In this document: positions 32,724 through 41,871 of the stretch, piece by piece
Position numbering within the stretch: position 1 is the first letter of the stretch
How the letters are laid out: each line of letters opens with the position of its first letter
Assembly: GCF_028561335.1 (NCBI RefSeq)
Contig: NZ_JAQQTG010000048.1
Location: forward strand, 1-64,000
DNA length: 64,000 nucleotides
Origin: Aequorivita todarodis
GTDB lineage: Bacteria > Bacteroidota > Bacteroidia > Flavobacteriales > Flavobacteriaceae
Direction: 5' to 3'
Made by a program: the position numbers and the translations under genes
The notes under the pieces: model-generated
What the model was told of the DNA's origin: nothing
The model's input: only the letters and a program-made list of their open reading frames with translations
Databases searched by the model: none

Positions 32724-33338
32724 ATGCTCGAAACATTAATTTCTTTTTCAATCGCCACTTTAGCGCTCGCCATCTCTCCGGGGCCAGACAATATTTATGT
32801 GCTTACGCAATCCTTGGCCAACGGCGCCAAAAGCGGCATCGCAACCACCGCTGGGTTGATAAGTGGTTGCATAGTGCACACTACCCTTTTGGCGTTTGGC
32901 ATTTCTGCGATTATAACCGCTTCCGAGGAAATTTTCTACGGAATAAAAGTTTTGGGCGCGTGCTATTTGCTGTATTTGGCGTACAGAGTCTATAAAAGTG
33001 ATGAACATATTTCACTATCAACAGATGCCCCAAAAAAATCATACAGCCAACTTTTCAAAATAGGGGTAATTATGAATTTGGTAAACCCGAAAGTGATGAT
33101 TTTCTTTTTGGCGTTTTTCCCGGGATTTCTTTGGAATGAAGACGGAAACACTGTGCTGCAATTTTACATTTTGGGAATTACTTTTATGGTAATTTCTTTT
33201 ATAACCTTCAGCAGCATCGCACTGGCGGCGGGCAGCATCTCAAAATTGCTTTTAAATTGGAAAAGCATGGGAATGGTTTTAAAATGGTTGCAGGTTTTGG
33301 TTTTTGTGGGGATTGCGGCCTTTATATTAATCCCCTAA
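32724..33338 (+). CDS. LysE/RhtB family exporter
   Basis: Inner-membrane amino-acid exporter of 204 residues with six hydrophobic segments. It starts MLETLISFSIATLALAISPG with the family motif SPGPDNIYVLTQSLANGAKS directly after the first helix, then GCIVHTTLLAFGISA, LGACYLLYLAYRVY, IGVIMNLVNPKVMIFFLAFF and a final helix VLVFVGIAAFILIP. Substrate (Lys, Thr, Leu or other) is not predictable. It starts after a tandem repeat and precedes the HMG-CoA lyase gene. Confidence 0.9.
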   Translation: MLETLISFSIATLALAISPGPDNIYVLTQSLANGAKSGIATTAGLISGCIVHTTLLAFGISAIITASEEIFYGIKVLGACYLLYLAYRVYKSDEHISLSTDAPKKSYSQLFKIGVIMNLVNPKVMIFFLAFFPGFLWNEDGNTVLQFYILGITFMVISFITFSSIALAAGSISKLLLNWKSMGMVLKWLQVLVFVGIAAFILIP

Positions 33339-33363
33339 ATCTGTCATTTTTTAAAACCGAAAG

Positions 33364-33394
33364 ATTCCTGCCTACGCAGGAATTCATATCTTTG
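33364..33394 (+). promoter_or_regulatory. Hairpin and -7 element before the HMG-CoA lyase gene
   Basis: Perfect inverted repeat ATTCCTGC-CTAC-GCAGGAAT (33364-33383), then TATCTTTG (33387-33394) ending 5 bases before the ATG at 33400. The transcript would start at or next to the start codon (leaderless). The hairpin is of a type widespread in flavobacterial genomes and occupies the -33 to -10 zone. Confidence 0.5.
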
Positions 33395-33399
33395 GGGCA

Positions 33400-34263
33400 A
33401 TGCAGCAAGTAAAAATAATAGAATGTCCGCGCGATGCCATGCAAGGCATCAAAACCTGGATTCCCACGGAGGAAAAGGTAAAGTACATTCAGTCGCTTTT
33501 GCGCTGCGGTTTTGATACGATTGACTTCGGAAGTTTCGTTTCGCCAAAGGCAATCCCGCAAATGCAGGACACGGCAGAAGTGCTTTCAAGACTGGATCTT
33601 TCCACGACCAAAAGTAAATTGCTTGCCATTGTAGCTAACCTGCGCGGGGCGGAAGATGCCGTAAAACACCCTGAAATTGATTATTTGGGTTATCCTTTTT
33701 CTATCTCGGAAAACTTCCAAATGCGGAACACGCACAAGACCATTGCAGAATCGTTGGTGCTGCTTCAGGATATTTTAAATCTTGCCCATAGAAATAATAA
33801 AGAAGTAGTGGCCTATCTTTCCATGGGTTTCGGAAATCCGTATGGGGACCCTTGGAACGTTGGGATTGTAGGCGAGTGGACGGAGCGGCTTTCTTCAATG
33901 GGGGTAAAGATTCTTTCCCTTAGCGATACGGTTGGTTCATCGACGCCTGCAATTATTTCATATTTATTTAGTAACTTGATAGCCAAATATCCCCACATAG
34001 AATTTGGTGCGCATTTGCACACCACTCCAAACGCTTGGCACGAAAAAGTAGATGCAGCCTATAAAGCAGGTTGCAGAAGATTTGATGGTGCCATACAAGG
34101 TTTTGGAGGCTGCCCAATGGCAAAAGACGAATTGACGGGAAATATGCCCACCGAAAAAATGCTCAGTTATTTTACTGCTGAAAAAATTTCGTGCAATATT
34201 AACCCGATGTCGTTTGAAAGCGCGCACAATGAAGCAACTAAAATTTTTACTAAATACCATTAA
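33400..34263 (+). CDS. Hydroxymethylglutaryl-CoA lyase
   Basis: Cytosolic TIM-barrel enzyme of 287 residues that splits HMG-CoA into acetoacetate and acetyl-CoA, the last step of leucine breakdown. Motifs: IECPRDAMQG with the catalytic Arg, FGSFVSPKAIPQM, SLSDTVGSSTP, FGAHLHTTPN with metal His residues, and FGGCPMAKDE with the active-site Cys loop. Length fits the family. It abuts the 5'-nucleotidase gene (TAAATG). The leucine-dehydrogenase-type gene 6 kb away fits the same pathway. Confidence 0.92.
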   Translation: MQQVKIIECPRDAMQGIKTWIPTEEKVKYIQSLLRCGFDTIDFGSFVSPKAIPQMQDTAEVLSRLDLSTTKSKLLAIVANLRGAEDAVKHPEIDYLGYPFSISENFQMRNTHKTIAESLVLLQDILNLAHRNNKEVVAYLSMGFGNPYGDPWNVGIVGEWTERLSSMGVKILSLSDTVGSSTPAIISYLFSNLIAKYPHIEFGAHLHTTPNAWHEKVDAAYKAGCRRFDGAIQGFGGCPMAKDELTGNMPTEKMLSYFTAEKISCNINPMSFESAHNEATKIFTKYH

Positions 34264-35805
34264 ATGAGAAACTTTTTACTTTTGGCAGTTGTGGGCTGTT
34301 TTTTTTCGAGCTGTGAAATTCTTCAACAAGTATATCCCGAGGATCCCATAAAAGGCGCGGGCGCTATTACCCTAAAATTTGTTCAGATGAACGATGTTTA
34401 TGAAATTGCTCCTTTGAATGGTGGCGAATACGGAGGTTTGGCACGTGTAGCCCATATTCGCGATTCTATCAAGGAAAGATTTCCGAATACCTTTCTGTTT
34501 TTGGCGGGCGATTTTTTAAATCCATCTTTAATAGGGACCCTAAAAGTTGATGGCGAACGCGTAAATGGCAAACAGATGATAGACGTGCTCAACGCCATGG
34601 ATATCGATTTGGTAACCTTCGGAAACCACGAGTTCGACCTCAGTGAAAAGGATCTGCAAAAAAGATTGAATGAATCAAATTTCAATTGGACTACCGCAAA
34701 CGTACGGCACGTTACGGAAAAAGGTATTGTGCCCTTTACGACCAAATGGGAATATTCTACGGTACCCACTTCAGATTTTTCAACATTTAGCGCCATTGAT
34801 GCAGATGGCAATAAAATGAAATTTGGCGTATTTGGCGTAACGCTTCCCTCAAACCCAAAAGATTACGTTTCCTATGGCGATATTTATGAAAATGCAGTGA
34901 GAGCCTATGATTTGGCAATCCAGAAGTCCGATTTTGTCGTAGGCCTTACCCACGTTTCCATAGACGAAGACAAAAAAATAGCCAGACGTTTGAGAGCTTT
35001 ACCTTTAATTATGGGCGGGCACGAACATTATAATATGCTGGAGAAAGAAGGCAGAACTATTATCGCTAAAGCAGATGCCAACGCAAAAAGTATATATGTC
35101 CATACGCTTATTTATAATTTACGCACAAAATACCTCCACATAAATTCTGAATTGATGATGGTAACAGATAAGATAGCATCCTCTGCCAAAGTGGAGCGAG
35201 TGGTAAGCAAATGGACCGATCTTGTGAACGAGAAACTCAAAGAAGTGGTCGAAAATCCCGAAGAAGTAATTTATTATGCCGCATCGCCGTTAGATGGAAC
35301 GGACACTTCCAACAGAAGCAAACAGACCAACTTGGGCGAGCTCATAGCACGCGCTATGGCCTTTGCCTATAACGATAAAGTAGCGGGTGCCCTGGTAAAT
35401 GGCGGTTCAATAAGAATAGACGACAGGCTGGTGGGCGATATAACGAGTACCGATATTTTCAGGGTGCTTCCCTTTGGGGGGAGTGTCCTTAAAGTAGATT
35501 TAAAAGGAAATTTATTAAAGGAAGTCTTGCGGTACGGAAAACAACAAAAAGGCGAGGGGGCCTATCTGCAACGCTACAATTTTTCGGAAAATGAAAATGG
35601 AGAATGGCAAATAGATAACAAAACAATTCGCGACAATCAAACCTATACCGTTGCATTCAGTGACTTTTTATTGAAAGGGCTGGACATCCCGTTTTTAACC
35701 TCTGAAAACAAAGACGTTGTAAAGATTTACACTCCAAACGAAACCGAAACAGCGGCCGATATTCGGAAAGCAATAATTTTCTATTTAAATTCGCTGAAAA
35801 AATAG
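34264..35805 (+). CDS. 5'-nucleotidase/metallophosphatase lipoprotein
   Basis: 513 residues. Lipoprotein signal MRNFLLLAVVGCFFSSCEIL (lipobox FSSC). Metallophosphoesterase domain at about 38-290 with FVQMNDVYEI in place of the usual H-x-NDxHG, LFLAGDFLNPS, TFGNHEFDLS, GLTHVS and MGGHEHYN. The C-terminal 5'-nucleotidase domain (about 320-510) has NLGELIARAMAFAYND, ALVNGGSIR and FRVLPFGG. It likely dephosphorylates nucleotides in the periplasm or at the surface. It starts right after the HMG-CoA lyase stop. Confidence 0.88.
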   Translation: MRNFLLLAVVGCFFSSCEILQQVYPEDPIKGAGAITLKFVQMNDVYEIAPLNGGEYGGLARVAHIRDSIKERFPNTFLFLAGDFLNPSLIGTLKVDGERVNGKQMIDVLNAMDIDLVTFGNHEFDLSEKDLQKRLNESNFNWTTANVRHVTEKGIVPFTTKWEYSTVPTSDFSTFSAIDADGNKMKFGVFGVTLPSNPKDYVSYGDIYENAVRAYDLAIQKSDFVVGLTHVSIDEDKKIARRLRALPLIMGGHEHYNMLEKEGRTIIAKADANAKSIYVHTLIYNLRTKYLHINSELMMVTDKIASSAKVERVVSKWTDLVNEKLKEVVENPEEVIYYAASPLDGTDTSNRSKQTNLGELIARAMAFAYNDKVAGALVNGGSIRIDDRLVGDITSTDIFRVLPFGGSVLKVDLKGNLLKEVLRYGKQQKGEGAYLQRYNFSENENGEWQIDNKTIRDNQTYTVAFSDFLLKGLDIPFLTSENKDVVKIYTPNETETAADIRKAIIFYLNSLKK

Positions 35806-35807
35806 CA

Positions 35808-36290
35808 ATGTTTAAAAAGGTCATAAAATTTCTTCTTGTTTTAGCACTTATTGCATTAGTAGCCATTCAGTTTATACGTCCCGAAAAAAACGCTGATGGA
35901 TACAAAAGTGTCGCTGCTTTTGAGTCCGAAACCAAACCCTCTGCAAGAGTAGCGTCAATTTTGAAGGAAAATTGCTACGACTGCCATAGCGACCAGACGC
36001 AATATCCTTGGTATGCGGAAATTGCGCCATTTTCATTGTGGTTGGATGGCCATATAGAGGACGGAAAGAAACATTTCAACGTTTCGGCCTGGAGCACGTA
36101 TTCCATTAAAAAGAAGGAGCACAAGCTGGAAGAATTAGTTGAAAAGGTGGAAAATAATGAAATGCCGCTGCAATCATACGCCCTTCTCCACGGCGGTCTT
36201 CCCGAGGCAGATAAAAAGCTGCTGCTGCAATGGGCGGGAGTGGCACGGCTTCAGTACAAGCACCAAATGGAGGTTTCTTCGACCGAATAA
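35808..36290 (+). CDS. Haem-binding domain protein with CxxCH
   Basis: 160 residues. One N-terminal hydrophobic helix (about 5-22, FLLVLALIALVAIQFI) as anchor or uncleaved signal. A single haem c motif CYDCHSDQTQYPWY (C58-x2-C61-H) starts the Haem_bd (PF14376-like) domain common in Bacteroidota. NNEMPLQSYALLHGG near 128 probably supplies the distal ligand region. Periplasmic one-haem protein, role in electron transfer or sensing unknown. It follows the 5'-nucleotidase gene by 2 bases and precedes the porin/FMN-binding cluster. Confidence 0.85.
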   Translation: MFKKVIKFLLVLALIALVAIQFIRPEKNADGYKSVAAFESETKPSARVASILKENCYDCHSDQTQYPWYAEIAPFSLWLDGHIEDGKKHFNVSAWSTYSIKKKEHKLEELVEKVENNEMPLQSYALLHGGLPEADKKLLLQWAGVARLQYKHQMEVSSTE

Positions 36291-36312
36291 TTAATTTCCG
36301 ATTTAATTTAAA

Positions 36313-36398
36313 TTTATTCTAAATAAACTTGTGAGGTTTCATTTTCGCTATTATTTTTGCCGCTGAAAAATCAATCTATTTTAATTCAGTCTAAATAA
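36313..36398 (+). promoter_or_regulatory. Porin-operon promoter flanked by two TCTAAATAA boxes
   Basis: Promoter CTTG (36328-36331), 20 bases, TATTTTTG (36352-36359). Box 1, TTTATT-CTA-AATAAA (36313-36327), is a palindrome just upstream of the -33. Box 2, TTCAG-TCTAAATAA (36385-36398), lies in the leader. Both contain TCTAAATAA and resemble AT-rich Fur-family operators; that regulator is inference. Confidence 0.55.
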
Positions 36399-36404
36399 TA
36401 TTTA

Positions 36405-37583
36405 ATGAAAAATTTTATTCGTTTAAGTGCGCTGTTTTTAAGTACAATCGCTATTTCACAAACAGTCCCTGATTCAATTCCATTGAACCCCCATGTTCAA
36501 CAAAACAGTGCCCAACGCATTCTTTCCGGTAATTTTGGAAAAGCCGTAACCCTTGGAGGCTATGGCGAAATGGTCTATAACCAGCCAGAAGGAGATAACG
36601 GCACCCTTGATGTCCACAGATTGGTTCTACTTGTGGGCTATAAATTTGATGAAAAAATACAGTTTGTTTCCGAAATTGAAATTGAACACGTAGAGGAAAT
36701 ATATGTGGAACAGGCATTCGTTAATTATTCCATTAGCAACAACGTAAGTTTACGCGGGGGACTCATGCTGGTTCCAATGGGCATCATAAACGAATACCAC
36801 GAGCCAACTACTTTTAATGGAACTTCGCGGCCCGCAGTAGATCACGATATTGTGCCAACCACTTGGCGCGAACTTGGAGTAGGGGTAACCGGACGTTTTC
36901 CTGATCTTTCTTTAGGCTACCAAGCCTATGTTTTTAATGGTTTCAAATCTACTACTTCTGATGGGGAGGGAGGAATAAAGGGATATTTAAAGGGCAAGGA
37001 CGGTTTGCGTGGAGGCCGTCAAAAAGGAATAGAATCTACCGTGGATAGTCCAACTTTTTCCGCAAAATTGGATTATTACGGAATTCCAGGCCTGCGTTTC
37101 GGGTTGGCGGGGTATTTTGGAAAAACGCAGGCCGATGACGATATAGAAGATTTGGATGGCGCAAATATTGGCATCTCCATGGTTGGTTTCGACGTTCGTT
37201 ATGCTTTCCGTAAATTTACTGCCCGTGGCGAAGTTGTTTACGCATCCCTTACCGACACTGAACAATACAATGCCCTTACCGGAAAAGATCTGGGCAGTGC
37301 CTTGATGGGCTATTATATTGAAGGAGCTTATAATCTGCTTCCACTTACGGCCAAGCAAAAATTATTCGCTTTTGCCCGTTATGAACAATATGACACGCAT
37401 GCCAGCACCGAAGGCAGTTTGGTTAGAAATGACGCTTTTAACCGTCAAGATGTAACCTTAGGTCTTTCATACCATATCACAAATGGAGTAGTGGTAAAAG
37501 GTGATTATCAAATTAAGGACAATGCCTTGGCAGGATCTGAAGTCTCGAACCAGTTGAACTTTGGAATCGGGGTTTGGTTCTAA
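36405..37583 (+). CDS. Outer-membrane porin-like beta-barrel protein
   Basis: 392 residues. Signal peptide MKNFIRLSALFLSTIAISQT. The rest has alternating strands, many ending in aromatic residues, with short turns (VTLGGYGEMVYNQPEG, VHRLVLLVGYKFDEKIQFVS, EIEIEHVEEIYVEQAFVNYS) and closes with QLNFGIGVWF, a C-terminal Phe as in outer-membrane barrels. It is similar in plan to phosphate-selective porin-like proteins. Probably admits a small anion or metal complex. The promoter region has two AT-rich boxes, and an FMN-binding protein and a membrane protein gene follow. Confidence 0.82.
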   Translation: MKNFIRLSALFLSTIAISQTVPDSIPLNPHVQQNSAQRILSGNFGKAVTLGGYGEMVYNQPEGDNGTLDVHRLVLLVGYKFDEKIQFVSEIEIEHVEEIYVEQAFVNYSISNNVSLRGGLMLVPMGIINEYHEPTTFNGTSRPAVDHDIVPTTWRELGVGVTGRFPDLSLGYQAYVFNGFKSTTSDGEGGIKGYLKGKDGLRGGRQKGIESTVDSPTFSAKLDYYGIPGLRFGLAGYFGKTQADDDIEDLDGANIGISMVGFDVRYAFRKFTARGEVVYASLTDTEQYNALTGKDLGSALMGYYIEGAYNLLPLTAKQKLFAFARYEQYDTHASTEGSLVRNDAFNRQDVTLGLSYHITNGVVVKGDYQIKDNALAGSEVSNQLNFGIGVWF

Positions 37584-37637
37584 CAAAATCCTGCCAAATG
37601 CATATATCTTTTATTTTCATTTAAATATCTTTACTTT

Positions 37638-38165
37638 ATGAAAATTAGCTTCTCTCTTTTTTTTGTAGCATTGTTCTTGGTGGCTTTTGCCGATCAGGGA
37701 AACGTAATAAGAAAAGCAGATAAAGAGATTGCAAAATTTTACGGGACTGAAAATTTTTCAAAAGAAATAATTTCAGTCCCGAAAGATTTAAACGACAAGA
37801 CTCTTTCAGAATTCGGAAAAGAGAATTTCTTTAAAATTAGCTCAGGGGGTAAATTTCTTGGATACGGCTATATAGGGAATGCGCCTAGCAAAACCGCAAC
37901 TTTTGATTACTTGGTGTTGTTTGACAGGAATTTTGTAATTACCAAAAGCAAAGTGCTGATATATCGCGAAGAATATGGCGGTGAAATAGGAAGCAAACGA
38001 TGGTTGCAACAATTTGAAGGTAAATCTTCTGCTTCCCAAGAGTTTGTTTACAATAAAAATATCATCCCTATCAGTGGGGCTACAATTTCAGTAAGGTCCA
38101 TGACTACGGAAATGAATGCTCTGTTAAAAAGCATAGCGATCCTTCAAAAATCAAATATTTTATAA
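37638..38165 (+). CDS. FMN-binding domain protein (flavinylation motif)
   Basis: 175 residues, exported (signal MKISFSLFFVALFLVAFADQ). The C-terminal 110 residues match the FMN-binding domain (PF04205) of RnfG/NqrC type, with the flavin-attachment sequence ISGATIS in which Thr149 would carry covalent FMN added by ApbE. It ends in SVRSMTTEMNALLKS. Its stop touches the next start (TAAATG), so the two are one unit. Role inferred: periplasmic single-electron carrier with the 4-TM partner, perhaps for a reductive step on a nutrient taken up by the porin. Confidence 0.82.
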   Translation: MKISFSLFFVALFLVAFADQGNVIRKADKEIAKFYGTENFSKEIISVPKDLNDKTLSEFGKENFFKISSGGKFLGYGYIGNAPSKTATFDYLVLFDRNFVITKSKVLIYREEYGGEIGSKRWLQQFEGKSSASQEFVYNKNIIPISGATISVRSMTTEMNALLKSIAILQKSNIL

Positions 38166-38660
38166 ATGCAACTTCAGGGTCTTATTCACGCACTTCCAAG
38201 ATATGTAAAGCAATTTATTGGTGCTTTTGTTATTGTATTGAGTGTAGGATATTTCTCTGGCCTTTCTTTTGTCCGACAAACAGAATCGGTTTCGCCTAAT
38301 GGCCTGGTAGAAAATTATCTTGGCAATGAGGCGGCCGAAGATGTTGCGGTAATGAAATTTAAAAAAGGTGACCGCGAGATGCTTACCATACTGCATACGC
38401 ATATTCTTTCCATTTCAATGATTTTCTTTTTGCTCGGCGGCTTGGTGGCTATTACCTCACTTCCGCCAAAACTGAAAGCTTTTTTAATGATTGAGCCTTT
38501 CGTATCTATCCTCTTTACTTTCGGAGGTATTTATTTTATGTGGAAAGGAATGCTCTGGATGAAGTGGATAGTAATCGTTTCCGGTACGTTGATGACCGTA
38601 GTCTATTTGGTAGCGGCTGGAGCGGTACTGTTGCAATTATTTGTTCAAGAACGGAAATGA
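38166..38660 (+). CDS. 4-TM membrane protein in the FMN/porin cluster
   Basis: 164 residues with four hydrophobic segments: about 15-35, 78-98 (LHTHILSISMIFFLLGGLVA), 105-125, 133-158. Between the first two is a soluble loop (about 35-75, VRQTESVSPNGLVENYLGNE). The HTH pair at the start of TM2 could ligate haem, which would make it a small cytochrome b-like electron conduit for the FMN protein; that is inference. I do not recognise a named family. It starts directly after the FMN-binding protein gene. Confidence 0.7.
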   Translation: MQLQGLIHALPRYVKQFIGAFVIVLSVGYFSGLSFVRQTESVSPNGLVENYLGNEAAEDVAVMKFKKGDREMLTILHTHILSISMIFFLLGGLVAITSLPPKLKAFLMIEPFVSILFTFGGIYFMWKGMLWMKWIVIVSGTLMTVVYLVAAGAVLLQLFVQERK

Positions 38661-38775
38661 GTCATAGCTGCCAATCCGGTGGTGGTGGGTGTGTGCTGCC
38701 GCAGATAAGAGATTAAGCTTGAAACATTTAATTTTATTTTTCGGGAATAATCGTAATTTCGAAAAAAACTTTCAG

Positions 38776-39219
38776 ATGAAGTATTTCCTATCAACCCTAT
38801 TTCTCACTATGTTTTTAGCATCTTGTGGTGCAAAACAACCCGCAATTTTAAGCTCATCAACAAACCCAACGGAAAAAGCCACTGCACATGAACCATTTTT
38901 GGATATCACTGAAATGGCGCCCAATAAAAAATATGCCCTAACGGGTGAATATCCTGTAATGGTTGGTGAAAAAAGCGTTTTAAACCAACGTAGATATATT
39001 TCATCATTGGCAGGGCCCAACGGGGAAGAACTTACATTTCACCGTCGTGGAAGTTGTTGTCCGTATGAAAGTGAAAACGCTATGATGGGTAGTGCTCTAG
39101 TGGACGTTTATGAAGTTACTTATGAAGGCCTAAAAGAACCCGTTTTATTATACATAAGTTTTTATGATGAAGGCCCGCTGTATATTCCCCATGGATTTAC
39201 AAAAAGAAACCTCAATTAA
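38776..39219 (+). CDS. Hypothetical lipoprotein with a Cys pair
   Basis: 147 residues from the ATG at 38776, chosen because a lipoprotein signal follows (MKYFLSTLFLTMFLASCGAK, lipobox LASC). The mature part has TGEYPVMVGEKSVLNQRRYI, FHRRGSCCPYES with adjacent cysteines, and VYEVTYEGLKEPVLLYISFY near the end. Exported and lipid-anchored; I do not recognise the family. It stands about 115 bases after the 4-TM gene and before guaB. Confidence 0.7.
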   Translation: MKYFLSTLFLTMFLASCGAKQPAILSSSTNPTEKATAHEPFLDITEMAPNKKYALTGEYPVMVGEKSVLNQRRYISSLAGPNGEELTFHRRGSCCPYESENAMMGSALVDVYEVTYEGLKEPVLLYISFYDEGPLYIPHGFTKRNLN

Positions 39220-39234
39220 TTACTTAATTTAACG

Positions 39235-39242
39235 TACATTTG
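39235..39242 (+). promoter_or_regulatory. -7 element of guaB
   Basis: TACATTTG, 54 bases before the ATG at 39296; -33 not clear. Confidence 0.5.
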
Positions 39243-39295
39243 CACGCAATTAATCCATAACCACTTTCGCCCTTTCGGAAGTTAAATTAATTGCA

Positions 39296-40768
39296 ATGAC
39301 CGCACACGATAACAAAATTCTTGGAGAAGGCCTTACGTACGACGACGTACTTTTAGTGCCCGCCTATTCTGAAGTTTTACCCCGCGAAGTTTCCATCGCC
39401 ACCAAATTTTCACGCAATATTACATTGAACGTACCTATTGTTTCCGCTGCAATGGATACCGTTACCGAAAGTGCAATGGCTATCGCAATGGCTCGCGAAG
39501 GCGGCATTGGCGTACTTCACAAAAACATGAGCATTGAGCAGCAGGCTGCCGAGGTACGCAAAGTGAAACGTGCCGAAAGCGGGATGATTATAGATCCGGT
39601 AACTTTAAAGAAAGCAAACACTGTGGGCGATGCCCAAAAAACCATGCGCGAATACAGCATTGGCGGAATCCCCATTACCGACGATGCGGGAAAACTTATT
39701 GGGATTGTTACCAATCGCGATCTGCGTTTTGAAAAAGATTTGAAACGCCCGCTATATGAAGTAATGACATCCGAAAATCTGGTTACCGTGGCACAGGGCA
39801 CATCTTTAAAGGAAGCCGAGATAATTCTGCAACAAAACAAAATTGAAAAACTGCCCGTTGTAAGTGAGGAAGGAAAACTTCTGGGCCTTATTACCTTTAG
39901 GGATATTACAAAACTCACCCAAAAACCCATCGCCAATAAAGACAAATACGGAAGGCTTCGCGTTGCCGCTGCATTGGGCGTAACCGCAGATGCGGTGGAA
40001 AGAGCAGAAGCTTTGGTGAACGCACAAATTGATGCCGTAATTATTGACACGGCCCACGGTCACACCAAAGGAGTGGTTGAGGTTTTGAAACAAGTAAAAC
40101 AGAAATTTCCGGAGTTGGATGTTGTGGTGGGAAATATCGCCACAGCCGATGCCGCTAAATATTTGGTAGCCGCCGGCGCCGATGCCGTTAAAGTTGGAAT
40201 TGGGCCAGGCTCCATTTGCACTACCCGTGTGGTTGCAGGAGTGGGTTTTCCACAATTTTCGGCAGTGTTGGAAGTCGCCGCGGCCATTAAGGGTAGCGGT
40301 GTTCCAGTTATTGCAGACGGTGGAATTCGCTATACGGGCGATATTCCAAAGGCCATTGCTGCCGGCGCCGATTGCGTGATGCTCGGTTCGTTGTTGGCGG
40401 GAACAAAGGAATCTCCCGGTGAGACCATTATTTATGAAGGAAGAAAATTTAAATCGTACCGTGGCATGGGTTCTGTGGAAGCCATGAAACAAGGCTCCAA
40501 GGACCGATATTTTCAAGACGTTGAGGACGATATTAAAAAGCTGGTTCCGGAAGGAATCGTGGGCCGTGTTCCGTACAAAGGGGAACTCGTTGAGAGTATG
40601 ACCCAATTCATTGGAGGACTTCGCGCAGGAATGGGGTATTGTGGTTCCAAGGACATTGAGACTTTAAAGGAAACCGGGCAGTTTATTAAAATTACCGCCT
40701 CGGGCATCAATGAGAGCCATCCGCATGATGTTACTATAACTAAGGAAGCGCCTAACTACAGCAGATAA
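39296..40768 (+). CDS. guaB: IMP dehydrogenase
   Basis: Cytosolic enzyme of 490 residues that oxidises IMP to XMP with NAD, the first step of GMP synthesis. It starts [20 protein letters not shown]. Two CBS domains are inserted at about 95-205 ([34 protein letters not shown]). The catalytic barrel has [15 protein letters not shown] [22 protein letters not shown] with Cys308, [30 protein letters not shown] and [10 protein letters not shown]. Full length. Single-gene unit with its own terminator. Confidence 0.96.
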   Translation: MTAHDNKILGEGLTYDDVLLVPAYSEVLPREVSIATKFSRNITLNVPIVSAAMDTVTESAMAIAMAREGGIGVLHKNMSIEQQAAEVRKVKRAESGMIIDPVTLKKANTVGDAQKTMREYSIGGIPITDDAGKLIGIVTNRDLRFEKDLKRPLYEVMTSENLVTVAQGTSLKEAEIILQQNKIEKLPVVSEEGKLLGLITFRDITKLTQKPIANKDKYGRLRVAAALGVTADAVERAEALVNAQIDAVIIDTAHGHTKGVVEVLKQVKQKFPELDVVVGNIATADAAKYLVAAGADAVKVGIGPGSICTTRVVAGVGFPQFSAVLEVAAAIKGSGVPVIADGGIRYTGDIPKAIAAGADCVMLGSLLAGTKESPGETIIYEGRKFKSYRGMGSVEAMKQGSKDRYFQDVEDDIKKLVPEGIVGRVPYKGELVESMTQFIGGLRAGMGYCGSKDIETLKETGQFIKITASGINESHPHDVTITKEAPNYSR

Positions 40769-40788
40769 ATTGCTTAAAAAAATTGAAA

Positions 40789-40823
40789 TAAAAAACGTGG
40801 AGCCAATAGCTCCACGTTTTTTA
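40789..40823. terminator. Bidirectional terminator between guaB and ompH-like gene
   Basis: AAAAAACGTGGAGC-CAATA-GCTCCACGTTTTTT: a perfect hairpin with A- and T-runs on both sides. Confidence 0.9.
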
Positions 40824-40843
40824 TTGTTACAAGAAAAATTTAA

Positions 40844-41359
40844 TTATTTTCCTTCTTCCTCGGCTGTTATGGTAATGCCGAGTTCTTGTAGAATTGGCAC
40901 CGTAAGATCATAAGCCGGATCTAAATAAACCAAATCCTGGGTGGTCTGCATTACTTGGGTGTAGTTCTGTGCTTTTGCCACTTTGTCCAAGGCTTCACCT
41001 ATTTTTTTATAGAGTGGTTTCAGGGCTTCCGTTTGTTTAATGTCCATCAGTTTGGCACCGTTCTCTTGGAATTTTTGGATGTCTTTGTCCAAATTTATAA
41101 TTGCGGTCTGTTTTTCTTTTTTCTGCTCTTCCGTAAAGGTAGGTTCGCCCTTTTTGTATTCTTCCACAAGTTTTTTGTACGCATCCACTTTTTTGTTGAG
41201 GTCTATGTCCAGTTGTTTTCCGTAGGTTGTCAATTCGTTTTGGACCGAGGTGAGTTCGGGCATTTTGGAAAGAATGTACTCTACGTCAACAGCCCCCACT
41301 TTGCTTTGTGCAAAGGTGGAAAGACCGATAAGGAAAATAACGATTTTAAGAAATTTCAT
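40844..41359 (-). CDS. OmpH/Skp family periplasmic chaperone
   Basis: 171 residues from the ATG at 41359. Signal peptide MKFLKIVIFLIGLSTFAQSK, then VGAVDVEYILSKMPELTSVQ, the usual Skp/OmpH opening, followed by a long coiled coil (about 45-125, rich in Lys, Glu, Gln) and a C-terminal region. Skp binds outer-membrane proteins in transit in the periplasm. The ending EELGITI... (LQELGITITAEEEGK) is typical of the Bacteroidota version. Confidence 0.88.
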   Translation of the reverse strand: MKFLKIVIFLIGLSTFAQSKVGAVDVEYILSKMPELTSVQNELTTYGKQLDIDLNKKVDAYKKLVEEYKKGEPTFTEEQKKEKQTAIINLDKDIQKFQENGAKLMDIKQTEALKPLYKKIGEALDKVAKAQNYTQVMQTTQDLVYLDPAYDLTVPILQELGITITAEEEGK

Positions 41360-41427
41360 TTTGTTTGTTTTTAAATATTCAGAGCGCAATATTACTATAA
41401 AAATTGCAAATAGGCAGCCAGTTGCTT

Positions 41428-41871
41428 TCAGCGTTTGTAAAAAATATAATCCGTAACAATGGGTTCCACTCCCTTGGCTTTCAATAGGCTCATGAGTTGT
41501 CCGCGATGATAGGTGCTGTGATTGACGATGTGAAAAAGGATCTCACTAACCGCATTGGTAAAATTTTGGCCTTTGCTATTGGTATAGTTTATAAGTTTGT
41601 TTAATTCTTTTTTCTGAAGAATCTCTTTGCTGTGCTCAAAATTTTCGTTGTTGATGTGTTGCAGATCGTTACTATCCAAATGTTGCCAAACCGAAAGTGC
41701 GGGAATAACGCCAAAAATACGGTGGTTCCATATATGGTGGGCGTTTAGGGTATGGCTGGCCAAAAGGCTTATTTTTTCTGAATAAGTTTCAGGATTATTG
41801 ATCAATACCTCAATAAGCTGTTGATTGCAGCGGTGGGTATATTCAAAAGTATCTTGAAAAAATGCTTTCAT
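41428..41871 (-). CDS. DinB family protein
   Basis: 147 residues, four-helix bundle of the DinB/YfiT type. Metal-site histidines are at about His47 (AHHIWNHRIF region) and at the C-terminal pair ILFHIVNHSTYHRGQL, giving the H-x3-H motif. Members include thiol transferases and hydrolases; substrate unknown. It overlaps the preceding 80-residue gene by 4 bases (ATGA), so the two are co-translated. Confidence 0.85.
   Translation of the reverse strand: MKAFFQDTFEYTHRCNQQLIEVLINNPETYSEKISLLASHTLNAHHIWNHRIFGVIPALSVWQHLDSNDLQHINNENFEHSKEILQKKELNKLINYTNSKGQNFTNAVSEILFHIVNHSTYHRGQLMSLLKAKGVEPIVTDYIFYKR

Noticed and set aside
39806..40606. 266-codon minus-strand frame opposite guaB
   Set aside because: Shadow of guaB; Cys/His/Asn-rich translation with no plausible fold.
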